Below, in pieces: positions 26,378 to 35,249 of a DNA stretch of 64,000 nucleotides. Where the stretch lies: positions 62,001 to 126,000 of the forward strand of contig JBKDKA010000198.1 in the NCBI GenBank assembly GCA_046345315.1, written 5' to 3'. Position 1 is the stretch's first letter. Every line of letters begins with the position of its first letter. The DNA is from F1-80-MAGs062 sp046345315 (GTDB taxonomy: Bacteria > Planctomycetota > Planctomycetia > Planctomycetales > Planctomycetaceae). Both the position numbers and the translations under genes were made by a program. The notes below the pieces were generated by a model, which saw only the letters and a list, made by a program, of their open reading frames with translations, had not been told where the DNA came from and did no database searches.

Positions 26378-28312
26378 CTACAGTACGGCCTGAATTCGCT
26401 TCAGGAATTCCGCATTCGATGTGAATTTCTCCATCGTGCGAGTCAGCTGTTCCATCGCCTCGACGGGGTTCAGACTCACCAGACTGCGACGCAGGCGAGT
26501 TGTTCCCTCAAGCACTTCCGGTGAAAGAATCTTCTCTTCGCGTCTCGTGCCGGATTTACTGACATCAATCGCCGGCCAGATTCGACGGTCAGCCAGATCA
26601 CGACTGAGCACCATTTCCATGTTGCCCGTACCCTTGAACTCCTGAAAGATGGATTCATCCATTCGGCTGCCGGTATCGATGAGTGCCGTACCGCAGACCG
26701 TCAGAGAACCACCTTCGTCGAATCGTCGTGCCTGCCCGAAAAGCTTCTTCGGAATGTCCAGAGCTCGAATGTCGAGACCCCCGGAAGCTGTCCGCCCGGA
26801 ATTACTGGACTTATTGAAAGCCCTCGCCATTCGGGTAATGCTGTCGAGCAGAATGAACACGTCCTTGCCTTCTTCAGCCAGACGTTTCCCGCGTTCAATG
26901 ATCAGCTGGCTGATTCGCACATGGCTTTCCACATCATGATCCAGTGACGAGGAGATCACTTCTCCCTTCACCAGCCGGCGCATTTCAGTCACTTCTTCCG
27001 GTCGTTCATCGATCAGCAGAACCATCAGATGAATTTCAGGATGATTCTCGCTGACGGAATTCGCAATATCCTGCAGCAGCATCGTCTTGCCGGTTCGCGG
27101 AGGAGCCACCAGCAGGGCACGCTGCCCTTTGCCGATCGGACACAGCAGGTCCATCACTCGCATCGTGAGCGGCCGAGGACCCGTTTCAAGACGAATCTGT
27201 TCGTATGGGTTGATCGGTGTCAGGTTGTCAAAGAACTTGACGTTTGCATACTCATCCGGCGTAAAGCCGTCGATCGTCTCAATCTCTTTCAGCCGCGGAC
27301 CCTGATTGCGGGTGCCCTGCCCGACGTCACCATGAATCAGCACACCTTCCCGCAGGCCGTATTTCTCAACCTGAGAACTCGATACAAAAGGATTCGAGTC
27401 TTCTGCAGCATAATTTCGCTTCGGATCACGAAGGAAGCCATACCCCTTCGGATGCAGCTCAAGTACGCCGGCAAATGGCCCCTCGACGACTTCTCCCGAG
27501 GGCTGAATCTGCCTTGGTTTTCTTGATAGTCCGGTATTACGGTCTCGGTTGTTCAGATCGCGAGGACGTCGAGAGCGGTCGTCATTCCTGCTACCCCCGC
27601 GGCGGCCTCTTGACTGAGCCCCGCCAGATCGACCGCCACCATCCGGGCCTGACCATCCACCGGAACTTCGGCCGCCCTGACCACCAGGACGGAAATCCTG
27701 CGACGCCGGTCTCGGTGCCGGAGCAGGACGCGTACTTTCAGCACCCGGCGGTCGACTGCCCTCCGGCAATGGCCCACGCCCGTCAGCTGCTCCCCCGCGG
27801 CGACGACGGCGACGACGGCGACGAGGTCGCCTGTCATCTTCGACAGCCCCCGTACCAACCTCTGACCTTCGAGTATCAAATTCCGATCCCGGTTCGCCGG
27901 AGTCCATCGGCTCTGAGTCGCCAAAATCGATCTCATCAGAACTGAAAAACGCCAACTGTCGTGGAGCTTCACGACGTGATTCCTGAGACGGTTCCTCACG
28001 CTCGACAGGCTCAGACGAAGGCCGCACACGCTCTGTCGGCTGTTCAACAACTGAGCGTGACGCAGCCGCACGCGACCCACTTCGCCGCTCTGGCTTCTTC
28101 TCCGGATTCTCGACACCATCTCCAAAATCATCAGCGACGCTGCTGGAAACACTCTCGGAGACAGGAACAGCTTCTGACACCTCGGCACTGGCGCTGCGTT
28201 TTGATCGAGTCGTTGATCGAGTCTTGCCGGTACCACTTCGAGCCGTTGAACGCCGACGTACCGGACGTTCACTTGTTTCCTCGGAGGGCACATCAGAACT
28301 GCTTGTGGGCAT
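26378..28312 (-). CDS. rho: Transcription termination factor Rho with long disordered N-terminus
   Basis: Rho is the hexameric RNA translocase that ends transcription. At 644 residues it is much longer than the roughly 420 of E. coli. The first ~270 residues are Ser/Arg/Pro/Gly-rich with an Arg run at about 164-172. The cold-shock RNA-binding domain starts near 275 (AGVLELHPKGYGFLRDP). The ATPase core follows: Walker A APPRTGKTMLL (403-410 region; E. coli has APPKAGKT), Walker B LMVLLIDERPEEV, and the ARRFDEGGSLT segment. The C-terminus is standard. It is convergent with glnD at a 62-base gap and is a single-gene unit. Confidence 0.96.
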   Translation of the reverse strand: MPTSSSDVPSEETSERPVRRRSTARSGTGKTRSTTRSKRSASAEVSEAVPVSESVSSSVADDFGDGVENPEKKPERRSGSRAAASRSVVEQPTERVRPSSEPVEREEPSQESRREAPRQLAFFSSDEIDFGDSEPMDSGEPGSEFDTRRSEVGTGAVEDDRRPRRRRRRRRRGGAADGRGPLPEGSRPPGAESTRPAPAPRPASQDFRPGGQGGRSSGGWSGPDGGGRSGGAQSRGRRGGSRNDDRSRRPRDLNNRDRNTGLSRKPRQIQPSGEVVEGPFAGVLELHPKGYGFLRDPKRNYAAEDSNPFVSSSQVEKYGLREGVLIHGDVGQGTRNQGPRLKEIETIDGFTPDEYANVKFFDNLTPINPYEQIRLETGPRPLTMRVMDLLCPIGKGQRALLVAPPRTGKTMLLQDIANSVSENHPEIHLMVLLIDERPEEVTEMRRLVKGEVISSSLDHDVESHVRISQLIIERGKRLAEEGKDVFILLDSITRMARAFNKSSNSGRTASGGLDIRALDIPKKLFGQARRFDEGGSLTVCGTALIDTGSRMDESIFQEFKGTGNMEMVLSRDLADRRIWPAIDVSKSGTRREEKILSPEVLEGTTRLRRSLVSLNPVEAMEQLTRTMEKFTSNAEFLKRIQAVL

Positions 28313-28464
28313 AAAGAGCGAACCTGTGGGGTTTCGAGAACGAAAAATGCAAAATCTCAGTCTATGGCGTAATGAAAGACTCGAACCAGCCTGAGCCGGT
28401 GAGGACCTTTCATCTGCGGCTAAATCAGCGACGCGCCGGGAAACCCAGAAACACTTCTGATGTG

Positions 28465-28492
28465 ACTATACAGAAGCGACAGTGTTCCCCAA
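28465..28492 (-). promoter_or_regulatory. Weak candidate promoter for rho
   Basis: On the minus strand TTGGGG (28492-28487) is followed after 16 bases by TATAGT (28470-28465). Both hexamers are imperfect. Use of it would give a leader of roughly 145 bases before the rho ATG at 28312. Confidence 0.25.
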
Positions 28493-29018
28493 GGGATCCA
28501 TGCCCTTGACAGTAGTTATTGATACACACTGCGAAACGCAAACTCATCGACTACCTGACAGTCCCCAATAACTGACTCCACAATCCCGCTGTTGACAGTG
28601 TCACGACCGTCAGCGGAGCAGAGAAAACTGCTCAGACTGAAATGAATGGGGGGACTACAGAGTTGTCCGACGCATTCAAACAAATCAGGAGAGAGACAGT
28701 TAAAGGTTTCTTTTGCCAGAACGATCCGGGGTGGTCTCACCAGAGGAAGATGGCGGATTCCGGCAGTACCGTAATCACCACCAACAGGGACGCTCAGGCA
28801 TTGAGTGGAACGGTCAATCGAATGTTCCACGAGCAACGAAGTAAAAAGGCTGCCGATTCGGCAACATGCTGTCATCGCCAAAGGCTATCTGACAGAGACT
28901 AGTATTAACGGAACAAAAATCCGTGTCAATCGATCTCCGCCAAGATCAGAAAAACATTTTTCAGCTTCGCAAATGGTTTTCCGGTGCTGTTCGGCAGAAT
29001 TGATACAATCTGAACGCC
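28493..29018. other. Gene-poor stretch upstream of rho
   Basis: About 0.5 kb lies between the rho promoter region and the 3' end of the thioredoxin-YHS gene. Short frames exist on both strands (for example 28516-28881 minus, 28642-28902 plus), but none has a ribosome-binding site, a recognisable motif or protein-like composition. It could be the decayed remains of a gene. No RNA gene or repeat was found. Confidence 0.45.
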
Positions 29019-30014
29019 TTACTCGATGCGGGAATTCTGAATCTCGTCGACACGGACGGCGTGCTGAATTCGAGTGAATCTCAGTGGATTCTTTTTGAAC
29101 TCGCTCTTGCTGCCCGGAGAACTGAAGAGGTACAAACGATCGTCAAAGAAGGCTCCGTACTCGATTCGACCGCTGATCGCTTTCTGAGATGAGAGCAGAA
29201 TCACAGGATCGCACCCCAGATTCTGCGGAGCATAGTGACCAGGATCCTTCACGAATTCAGCACGAGCCTCTTCCGACGAAAATCGATAGAAGATTCCCCT
29301 GTATTCTTCCTGAAGTTCTTCCCTGCCAGCAATCCACTCGCGTGTCTTCGAAAGTTTCACAGGGCAATAGCCATCGAGCCCGGGTAAGTCCGATCGAGAT
29401 GCCGTGACTCCCGAAGGCTTCTGCTCTGCGGCCACTTCAGATTCTCGATCACTCTTCGCCGACGGAGCTGTCTCATGATTCGCCAGCTCTTTCCGTTCCG
29501 GAGGTGACGATCGACGGACCGGCTGAGCCGATGCACGAATTCGCCCCAGGAGATTCAGGTAGCTCGCGCGAGGCATAAAGCCGACATTCAGAGTCTCGGA
29601 TCGCCCGTCCGGATACAGCACAACATCGCGCGGGACAGTTGTTGCATCGAATCGCGAAGCAATCTCCGGCGCTCGCGTCACATCCAGCTGCACTGAAATC
29701 ATGCCGGTCTGAAGTGCCTCCTGGACATCACTGAAGGCAAACACCTGCGAATCCATCTGACGGCAAGGCCCGCAATACCAGGCCTGGAAATGAATCAGGA
29801 TCGGCAGACCGGACTCACGCCCCTCTCGCTCGGCTTCCTCGAAATCTGACCGAAAGCCGCTCGCTTCAGAAGCACTCGTCCCACTCGCAAAACCAGACGT
29901 CAGAATCAGTCCTGCGATGAGCGGAACATACCATCGAAAAGCGGGAACCATTCCAAACGGCATCCAACAGGACAGACGACCGACGAGCCCCACTCGATCT
30001 CGCACTGAACTCAT
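29019..30014 (-). CDS. Exported thioredoxin-like protein with a C-terminal YHS-like domain
   Basis: The protein is 331 residues. A signal-anchor or signal peptide at about 25-48 is followed by a thioredoxin fold with the redox motif WYCGPCRQM (C81-C84) and the cis-Pro region TTVPRDVVLY. After a polar linker, residues ~215-262 (GLDGYCPVKLSKTREWIAG...FKDPGHYAP-like) match the YHS pattern, a small domain linked to metal binding, and the C-terminus repeats a similar YLF..SEFKKNP segment. A periplasmic thiol-disulfide role is likely; the partner is unknown. GGAGAT precedes the ATG by about ten bases. pabB lies upstream on the same strand at a 173-base gap. Confidence 0.8.
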   Translation of the reverse strand: MSSVRDRVGLVGRLSCWMPFGMVPAFRWYVPLIAGLILTSGFASGTSASEASGFRSDFEEAEREGRESGLPILIHFQAWYCGPCRQMDSQVFAFSDVQEALQTGMISVQLDVTRAPEIASRFDATTVPRDVVLYPDGRSETLNVGFMPRASYLNLLGRIRASAQPVRRSSPPERKELANHETAPSAKSDRESEVAAEQKPSGVTASRSDLPGLDGYCPVKLSKTREWIAGREELQEEYRGIFYRFSSEEARAEFVKDPGHYAPQNLGCDPVILLSSQKAISGRIEYGAFFDDRLYLFSSPGSKSEFKKNPLRFTRIQHAVRVDEIQNSRIE

Positions 30015-30187
30015 GAACTCATCTCCGGTCGTTCACGCAGACTTCATCACCGATATCCCGCCATCCGGCACTGCCGCTGCTTCGGATATCGGCAGTTTCC
30101 GCCGGAGATTTTTCGGGAAACACAGTCGACTTCGATGATTCATCAGGCGTGAGCCGTTCAGGGCATCTGTCGCGAATGAATCGGTTA

Positions 30188-31660
30188 TCACCGAATCCCC
30201 GACTGCAGCACTCGCAGCATTCCGGAAGCCTTGTGAAGAGTTTCTCGAAACTCCTCTTCTGCTGAAGAATCAGCCACGATACCTCCACCCACGGGGAATC
30301 GAATCAGCCCGTCTTTCAGAGTGAACGTACGGATCAGGATACTGCTGTCGAAATCATGCCCAGGACCATAACAGAATACACTTCCGCAATACGCACCACG
30401 ATTGACTCGTTCCAGTTCCGCGATGATCTCCATCGCACGAATCTTCGGAGCCCCGGTCACGGAACCTCCCGGAAAACATCCGGCGATCAGATCCCAGACA
30501 TCCTTGTCTGCACGAAGTTCACCAGTGACTGTCGACACAAGATGCTGGACCGTTTCAAAGAGCTCCACTTCACACAGTCCGATCACACGCACCGTTCCGG
30601 AACGACAGGATCGAGACAGATCATTTCGAAGCAGATCCACGATCATGACATTCTCAGCCCGATCCTTCTCGCTGTGAGTCAGCTCCGCCGTTGTATAAAG
30701 ATCCGCAATCGGCGAACGCTGCCTGCGACGTGTCCCCTTGATCGGACGTGTTTCCACAAATCGCCCGGATTGAACCTTGATGAATCGTTCCGGTGACGCA
30801 CTGACCAGAGCAAACTCCGGCGTCTTCAGCATCGCAGAAAACGGCGCTGGATTTCCGGCACTGATGCGTCGAAACAGCTCCTCCGCTGTACCACTCCAGA
30901 ATGCCGTCAACTGCTGCGAAAGATTCGCCTGAAAGATGTCACCGGCACGAATGTATTCGAGGACCCTCTGAACAGCGGCAAGATATCCGTCACGAGAAAA
31001 ATTTGACCAGACCGGGACATGGCCATCGACCGGAAGCGGAGTCAGAGTGCGAATGAAACGTTCGGCATCCTGACTCTTGCTTTCTTTCTGTGGATCAGAA
31101 GAAGAATCCGACCGCAGTTCAGACGCAGACTGGATCTTTTGCAGAACCCAGTCACTGCGACGACCTGTCGGCGAACCTCCGTGATTTCCGAAACTGCGGG
31201 TCATTCCTGACGACACAGCGGTCAGGTCAAGAATAAACAGACGAACCGTTGATGCGATATGGTCCCAGACAATAGACCAGTCGAAGAGCCCGGCGAAAAG
31301 CGACGGCGTGCGAAACCGATCAGAAATTGTTCCCGGCAGATGTTCGAAAGCTTCTCCGAACTCGTAAGACATCAGTCCGGCGATACCACCGCAGAACGGA
31401 GGAAACAACGACGGCTCACATTCCGGCAGACACTGCTGCCATTCACGTAATCTGCGAAATGGATCAGAGCCGTTTACGACGTGATCAAGTTTCAGGATCT
31501 CAACCGGGTCGGCCGTCAGAAATGAATATCGAGAGTCTCTTTCCCGGACGCGACCGGAACTGTGCATGAGCAGATGCACAGTTTCACCGGAAAACGCATT
31601 GACAGCATCCGCAACCGAAAGATCTGACGGCAGATCAATGACCGTAATTCCTGAAGCCAC
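30188..31660 (-). CDS. pabB: Aminodeoxychorismate synthase component I
   Basis: PabB converts chorismate and ammonia to 4-amino-4-deoxychorismate for folate synthesis. The 490-residue protein belongs to the chorismate-utilising superfamily, shown by the C-terminal GCFPGGSVTGAPKIRAMEII and the metal-binding EEEFRETLHKA end. It reads PIKGT near residue 306; the Lys marks PabB, whereas anthranilate synthase TrpE has PIAGT. The start is GTG at 31660, with no earlier good ATG. The pabA glutaminase and pabC lyase are not adjacent. A palindromic repeat (copy C) begins 24 bases upstream. Confidence 0.88.
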   Translation of the reverse strand: MASGITVIDLPSDLSVADAVNAFSGETVHLLMHSSGRVRERDSRYSFLTADPVEILKLDHVVNGSDPFRRLREWQQCLPECEPSLFPPFCGGIAGLMSYEFGEAFEHLPGTISDRFRTPSLFAGLFDWSIVWDHIASTVRLFILDLTAVSSGMTRSFGNHGGSPTGRRSDWVLQKIQSASELRSDSSSDPQKESKSQDAERFIRTLTPLPVDGHVPVWSNFSRDGYLAAVQRVLEYIRAGDIFQANLSQQLTAFWSGTAEELFRRISAGNPAPFSAMLKTPEFALVSASPERFIKVQSGRFVETRPIKGTRRRQRSPIADLYTTAELTHSEKDRAENVMIVDLLRNDLSRSCRSGTVRVIGLCEVELFETVQHLVSTVTGELRADKDVWDLIAGCFPGGSVTGAPKIRAMEIIAELERVNRGAYCGSVFCYGPGHDFDSSILIRTFTLKDGLIRFPVGGGIVADSSAEEEFRETLHKASGMLRVLQSGIR

Positions 31661-31683
31661 AGGCTGCTGTTTCCACTCTGTTT

Positions 31684-31776
31684 GGAGGCTCTGACAAAAC
31701 CGGGACAGGCACCCTTCTCTCTACGAGTTGCTTTGCGTTCTCAGCTTGGTTCGGGAGCCAGTCCCGGTTTTGTCAG
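31684..31776. repeat. Dispersed palindromic repeat, copy C (best preserved)
   Basis: CTGACAAAACCGGGAC (31691-31706) pairs perfectly with its complement at 31761-31776, a 16-bp stem around a 54-base interior. The left arm includes GACAAAACCGGGACAGGCAC, identical over 29 bases to copy B. The right arm includes GGGAGCCAGTCCCGGTTTTG, identical over 22 bases to copy A. It lies between the pabB start and the MFS gene's 3' end, both on the minus strand. Confidence 0.85.
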
Positions 31777-31872
31777 GCGTTCTTTGTTCTCTGATATCTG
31801 AAGCTGGTTCTGTCGGAATCCTACACCGGAATCTCAGGAACTCCAGAGGCACACTGCCTGAGGATTTCGAAA

Positions 31873-33165
31873 TCAGTGACCGCTCCGGATTGCCACCTGA
31901 CCAGAACCAGGCCGGAGGAAAATCCAGCAGGTTCCGGCCGCGAAATAAAGCCCTGAGAAAAACGGGAGCACAGGAGACCATCCGGACGTTTCCACAATCT
32001 TCCCGACGACAAACGGCGAAATCGCAGCCCCGATGTTGCCACACATGTTCATCAGCGCAAACAGTTCCGGTGCTCTTTTTCCTCCAAGGTCCATATTCAC
32101 GGCGTAGCTGCCGGAGCTGCCGAGCGCAAAAACGACGGAACCTGCGGTAATCAGGCCAACCGCCATGAACGGTGACGAAACAAAATATGCGCAGAGGATC
32201 AGCAGTCCGCACGTCACATGACACACAACTCCAGCACCCTGACGAGCAAGTCGCCGACTTCCGGTTCTGACTTCCACCAGATCACAGAGCCACCCGCCTG
32301 CGATGCCCCCGATGACGACTCCCAGAAGCGGAAAACTGGTCATGACGCCCGCACTCACAAGTGTGATGCCGTGAAACTCCTCGAGATAAGATGTAAACCA
32401 GGTGGCATAGAAGACGTAACCGGCTGCCCGAAAAAACTGCTGCAGACAAATCAGCCACGTCCGGTAGTCGAACACCCAGCGTGAATGATCCAGCGGTGCT
32501 GCCGCGTTTGCTGCCGTCTCGTCACTGACCTTTGCAGCCTGAGCATCAGCAGCCACTGCGGGCTCTCGATACCACCCGTAGAAGACAAAAGCCCAGATCA
32601 CACCTGGAATCGCATAAATCAGGAAAACCCACCTCCAGGGATCAGCCGCCATCCCGGTCAGCCATTGAATCATCCGCCCGGTCATCGCAGAGGATATTCC
32701 GCCTCCGACTGACATGGCACTGGTCAGTGCCCCCGACGGAAACGCTCGATGCCCGGCAGGAAAAGCAGTTGAGATTGACCGAACACAGGCGGGAAAGATC
32801 CCGGCAATTGATACGCCAGTAAGCAGCCACAGCACAGCGAATAGTTGCCATGATCCGGAGAGTGCTGTCGCAGCCGCAAACACGGAAGCCAGACCAACAC
32901 TCAGCGAAAGCGCTCTACCGGTTCCGATTCGCCGGATCAGAAGGGCGGCCGGGATCTGCCCGACTGCGTAAGCCCAGTAGTACATGCTCATGATCAGGCC
33001 AAAGCGTGCTTTTGACACACCGAGGGAATCCTGAATCAGACTCGCCGCACCGCCGATGGCTGTCCGCTGCATATAGGCAATGACTGCAGCGAGGCAGAAA
33101 AACACCACGAGAAGACCGCGAGACTGTTTGAACGAATCACCGCTCTGAACCTCAGGCGGATTCAT
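31873..33165 (-). CDS. MFS transporter, anion:cation symporter-like
   Basis: This 430-residue protein has about twelve membrane segments with the major-facilitator layout: an N-terminal half with AYAVGQIPAALLIRRIGTGRA (motif A-like loop), a central cytoplasmic loop after residue ~210, and a second half with WLCDLVEVRTGSRR. It resembles the ACS family that takes up sugar acids such as hexuronates and glucarate. Its start lies 14 bases inside the end of the DapA-like gene, and a Gfo/Idh gene precedes that. The three likely form an uptake-and-degradation operon for a sugar acid or related compound; the substrate is not determined. Confidence 0.86.
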   Translation of the reverse strand: MNPPEVQSGDSFKQSRGLLVVFFCLAAVIAYMQRTAIGGAASLIQDSLGVSKARFGLIMSMYYWAYAVGQIPAALLIRRIGTGRALSLSVGLASVFAAATALSGSWQLFAVLWLLTGVSIAGIFPACVRSISTAFPAGHRAFPSGALTSAMSVGGGISSAMTGRMIQWLTGMAADPWRWVFLIYAIPGVIWAFVFYGWYREPAVAADAQAAKVSDETAANAAAPLDHSRWVFDYRTWLICLQQFFRAAGYVFYATWFTSYLEEFHGITLVSAGVMTSFPLLGVVIGGIAGGWLCDLVEVRTGSRRLARQGAGVVCHVTCGLLILCAYFVSSPFMAVGLITAGSVVFALGSSGSYAVNMDLGGKRAPELFALMNMCGNIGAAISPFVVGKIVETSGWSPVLPFFSGLYFAAGTCWIFLRPGSGQVAIRSGH

Positions 33166-34081
33166 GATGAGTCTGTCCGACAGAACACATCAATCGATCA
33201 AAAAGATCATCGACCAGCATGCGAGTCTCCTCGTCAAGACGCCACGAAAATGGACGGCGTCGACGGTCGCTTTGGAACAACCCGCGCCGGACCATCAGAT
33301 ACTTTTCGATCGCAAGAAAACCGTCGAGTCCCGCCTGCAGCTGAAGCGCCACGATTCCGCTCACCAGTGCCGAAAGCTCCAGAGCTCGATCACTGTCGCC
33401 CCCCTTCAGCGCATTCCACATCTGCACAATACCATCGAGCAGATCACACCCGGGCATCGTGCCTGTCAGTCCGCGTCGCCATGCATCAATCAGCAGCATT
33501 CCGCCAGAACCATCAAAACACTTTGCTCGCCCCTGAGTCGCGTCGCGGAGCGCTGAAAGATTCGGCCCCGCCGGAGACGCTTCCGGCTTGAACAGAATCT
33601 TCTCGGGAGAATAAACCTCCAGAAGACGTGCGTAAAAACTGACGGGAATTGCTTTCCCTACGTACGAAGAGGCATCCTGCACAATCAGCGGTATTCGAAC
33701 ACTGTCCGCAATCGCTGTGAAGTAATCCCAGAGCTCAGACTCCGGAAGAGCACACGTGACCGGCGGAATCGCCATCAACGCTGTGCATCCGGCATCCTCC
33801 GCGGATTTTGCATATCGGACCGCCCCGCGGGTGCTCTCCGCACCACAGCTCGCAACAACGGCAGCACGACCTGAAACAAACCGGACAATGGCCGACGTCA
33901 GTTCCAGTCGCTCAGTTTCCGTGAGACGCAGAATCTCCGATACCATTCCGGTACAGACGCCATCAGCCCCGATCCGGACTGCCCAGTCAATCTGTTTCTG
34001 CAGTGACTCATGGTCTATGTCGTCCGCTTCCGTGAACGGTGTGTGCAGAATCGGAAAAACACCCGCCAGTGAATGCACCAT
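33152..34081 (-). CDS. DapA/NanA-type class I aldolase family protein
   Basis: This 309-residue TIM-barrel protein belongs to the dihydrodipicolinate synthase/N-acetylneuraminate lyase family, which works through a Schiff-base lysine on 2-keto acids. The Lys is in ILFKPEASPAGP. The active-site TT pair region is altered, and the usual Tyr of the YNxP motif is replaced: IPLIVQDASSYVG has Gln-Asp at that place. The chemistry may therefore differ from DHDPS. GGAAAG precedes the ATG. It overlaps the MFS gene by 14 bases and follows the Gfo/Idh gene by about 70 bases, so a role in sugar-acid catabolism is likelier than lysine synthesis. Confidence 0.82.
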   Translation of the reverse strand: MVHSLAGVFPILHTPFTEADDIDHESLQKQIDWAVRIGADGVCTGMVSEILRLTETERLELTSAIVRFVSGRAAVVASCGAESTRGAVRYAKSAEDAGCTALMAIPPVTCALPESELWDYFTAIADSVRIPLIVQDASSYVGKAIPVSFYARLLEVYSPEKILFKPEASPAGPNLSALRDATQGRAKCFDGSGGMLLIDAWRRGLTGTMPGCDLLDGIVQMWNALKGGDSDRALELSALVSGIVALQLQAGLDGFLAIEKYLMVRRGLFQSDRRRRPFSWRLDEETRMLVDDLFDRLMCSVGQTHHESA

Positions 34082-34150
34082 GGTCCAGCTTTCCAGCCCT
34101 TCAATTCACGGAATAACACCTGTGTATCGCTGCAATCGCAGTCCCGCTGC

Positions 34151-35194
34151 TCATCGCAGTCGGACAGACTTGCCGGTTCGAGATGATTCGTAAATCGCCA
34201 GAATGATCTCCACACTGCGACGGCCCTCGGCACCATCAACCAGAGGTGCCCTGCCCTCTCGAATTGCGTCCAGAAAATCCGTCAGCTGGAGCTGATGTCC
34301 GACAAAAGAAATTGCTTTGGGGTCGGATGCTCCACCCGTGCTTGATGAACTGACTCCGAATCGCCTGCGGATCTCTTCGTCCTGAGGCTGCGGATCCGCG
34401 AACTCCCACCGCAGAATGGAATCCTGTTCCACAATGACAGTACCGCGGCTTCCATGAATCTCCGTCTTCTTGAGCATTCCCGGCCAGGCGGCAGTGCTGG
34501 CCTCCAGAACACCTATAGCTCCATTGGCAAATTTCAGACAGGCAACGCCGGCATCTTCCACTTCAATCCGCTCATGAGCCAGTGTGCCGGTGAAGCCAGC
34601 AATCTCCGTCACGTCACCCATCAGCCAGTACAGCAGGTCGACGTTGTGGATCGCCTGATTCATGAAGGCCCCGCCGCCATCCAGAGCCCAGGTTCCTCGC
34701 CATCCACCCCCGTCATAATACTCCTGAGTTCGCCACCACTTGACGTAAGAATCACCCAGAGTCAGCCTGCCGAATCTTCCCGCAGCGATTGCATCCCTCA
34801 GTGCCATGTTAGCCGGGCTGAAGCGAGACGGAAAAATCGTGCAGAGCTTGACGCCGGAATCCTGACATGCCTGAATCAGTCGGTCACAGCGTTCAAGAGT
34901 GATCTCCAGCGGCTTCTCGACCACCACATGCTTACCGGCACGCGCACAGACAACCGCTGGCTCAAGATGAGCTCCACTCGGAGTACAGATATTCACAACA
35001 TGAATATCCGAATTCTTCAGCATCTCTTCGAGCGATGAGTACGCGGTGCAGTTGTACTCGGAGGCAAACGCATTTGCCTTCTCGGCACTCTGATTGAAAC
35101 AGCCAACAACGCGAGCACCCGGGATTGCCTGAATGGCCTTCGCATGAAAATGCGAGATCATCCCGGTACCGATGATTCCGAAACCAACTGTCAT
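34151..35194 (-). CDS. Cytoplasmic Gfo/Idh/MocA family oxidoreductase
   Basis: This 347-residue NAD(P)-dependent oxidoreductase has the Rossmann motif FGIIGTGMISHFHAKAI. VVEKPLEI is the family EKP motif, and GGGAFMNQAIHNVDLLYWLMG carries the catalytic-domain signature with Asn/His. No export signal is present. AGGAAC lies about 11 bases before the ATG. It heads a minus-strand group with a DapA-like aldolase and an MFS transporter, so it probably oxidises the imported sugar or sugar acid before aldol cleavage. Confidence 0.88.
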   Translation of the reverse strand: MTVGFGIIGTGMISHFHAKAIQAIPGARVVGCFNQSAEKANAFASEYNCTAYSSLEEMLKNSDIHVVNICTPSGAHLEPAVVCARAGKHVVVEKPLEITLERCDRLIQACQDSGVKLCTIFPSRFSPANMALRDAIAAGRFGRLTLGDSYVKWWRTQEYYDGGGWRGTWALDGGGAFMNQAIHNVDLLYWLMGDVTEIAGFTGTLAHERIEVEDAGVACLKFANGAIGVLEASTAAWPGMLKKTEIHGSRGTVIVEQDSILRWEFADPQPQDEEIRRRFGVSSSSTGGASDPKAISFVGHQLQLTDFLDAIREGRAPLVDGAEGRRSVEIILAIYESSRTGKSVRLR

Positions 35195-35249
35195 CCGATG
35201 AGTTCCTGTCTGGAGAGTTTGTCGCCGACAATGAAAAGGGATCAGGCTA

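Noticed and set aside
27553..28293. A 246-codon open frame on the minus strand within rho
   Set aside because: It is in a different frame over the low-complexity N-terminus of rho. The rho frame continues without break into the conserved core.
28375..28400. Second T-arm-like word (GGTTCGAGTC, minus strand) in the rho leader
   Set aside because: The flanking bases do not pair into a T-stem and no cloverleaf is possible.
28516..28902. Short open frames on both strands upstream of rho
   Set aside because: No ribosome-binding site, no motif, and the frames overlap each other on opposite strands. There was no basis for choosing one.
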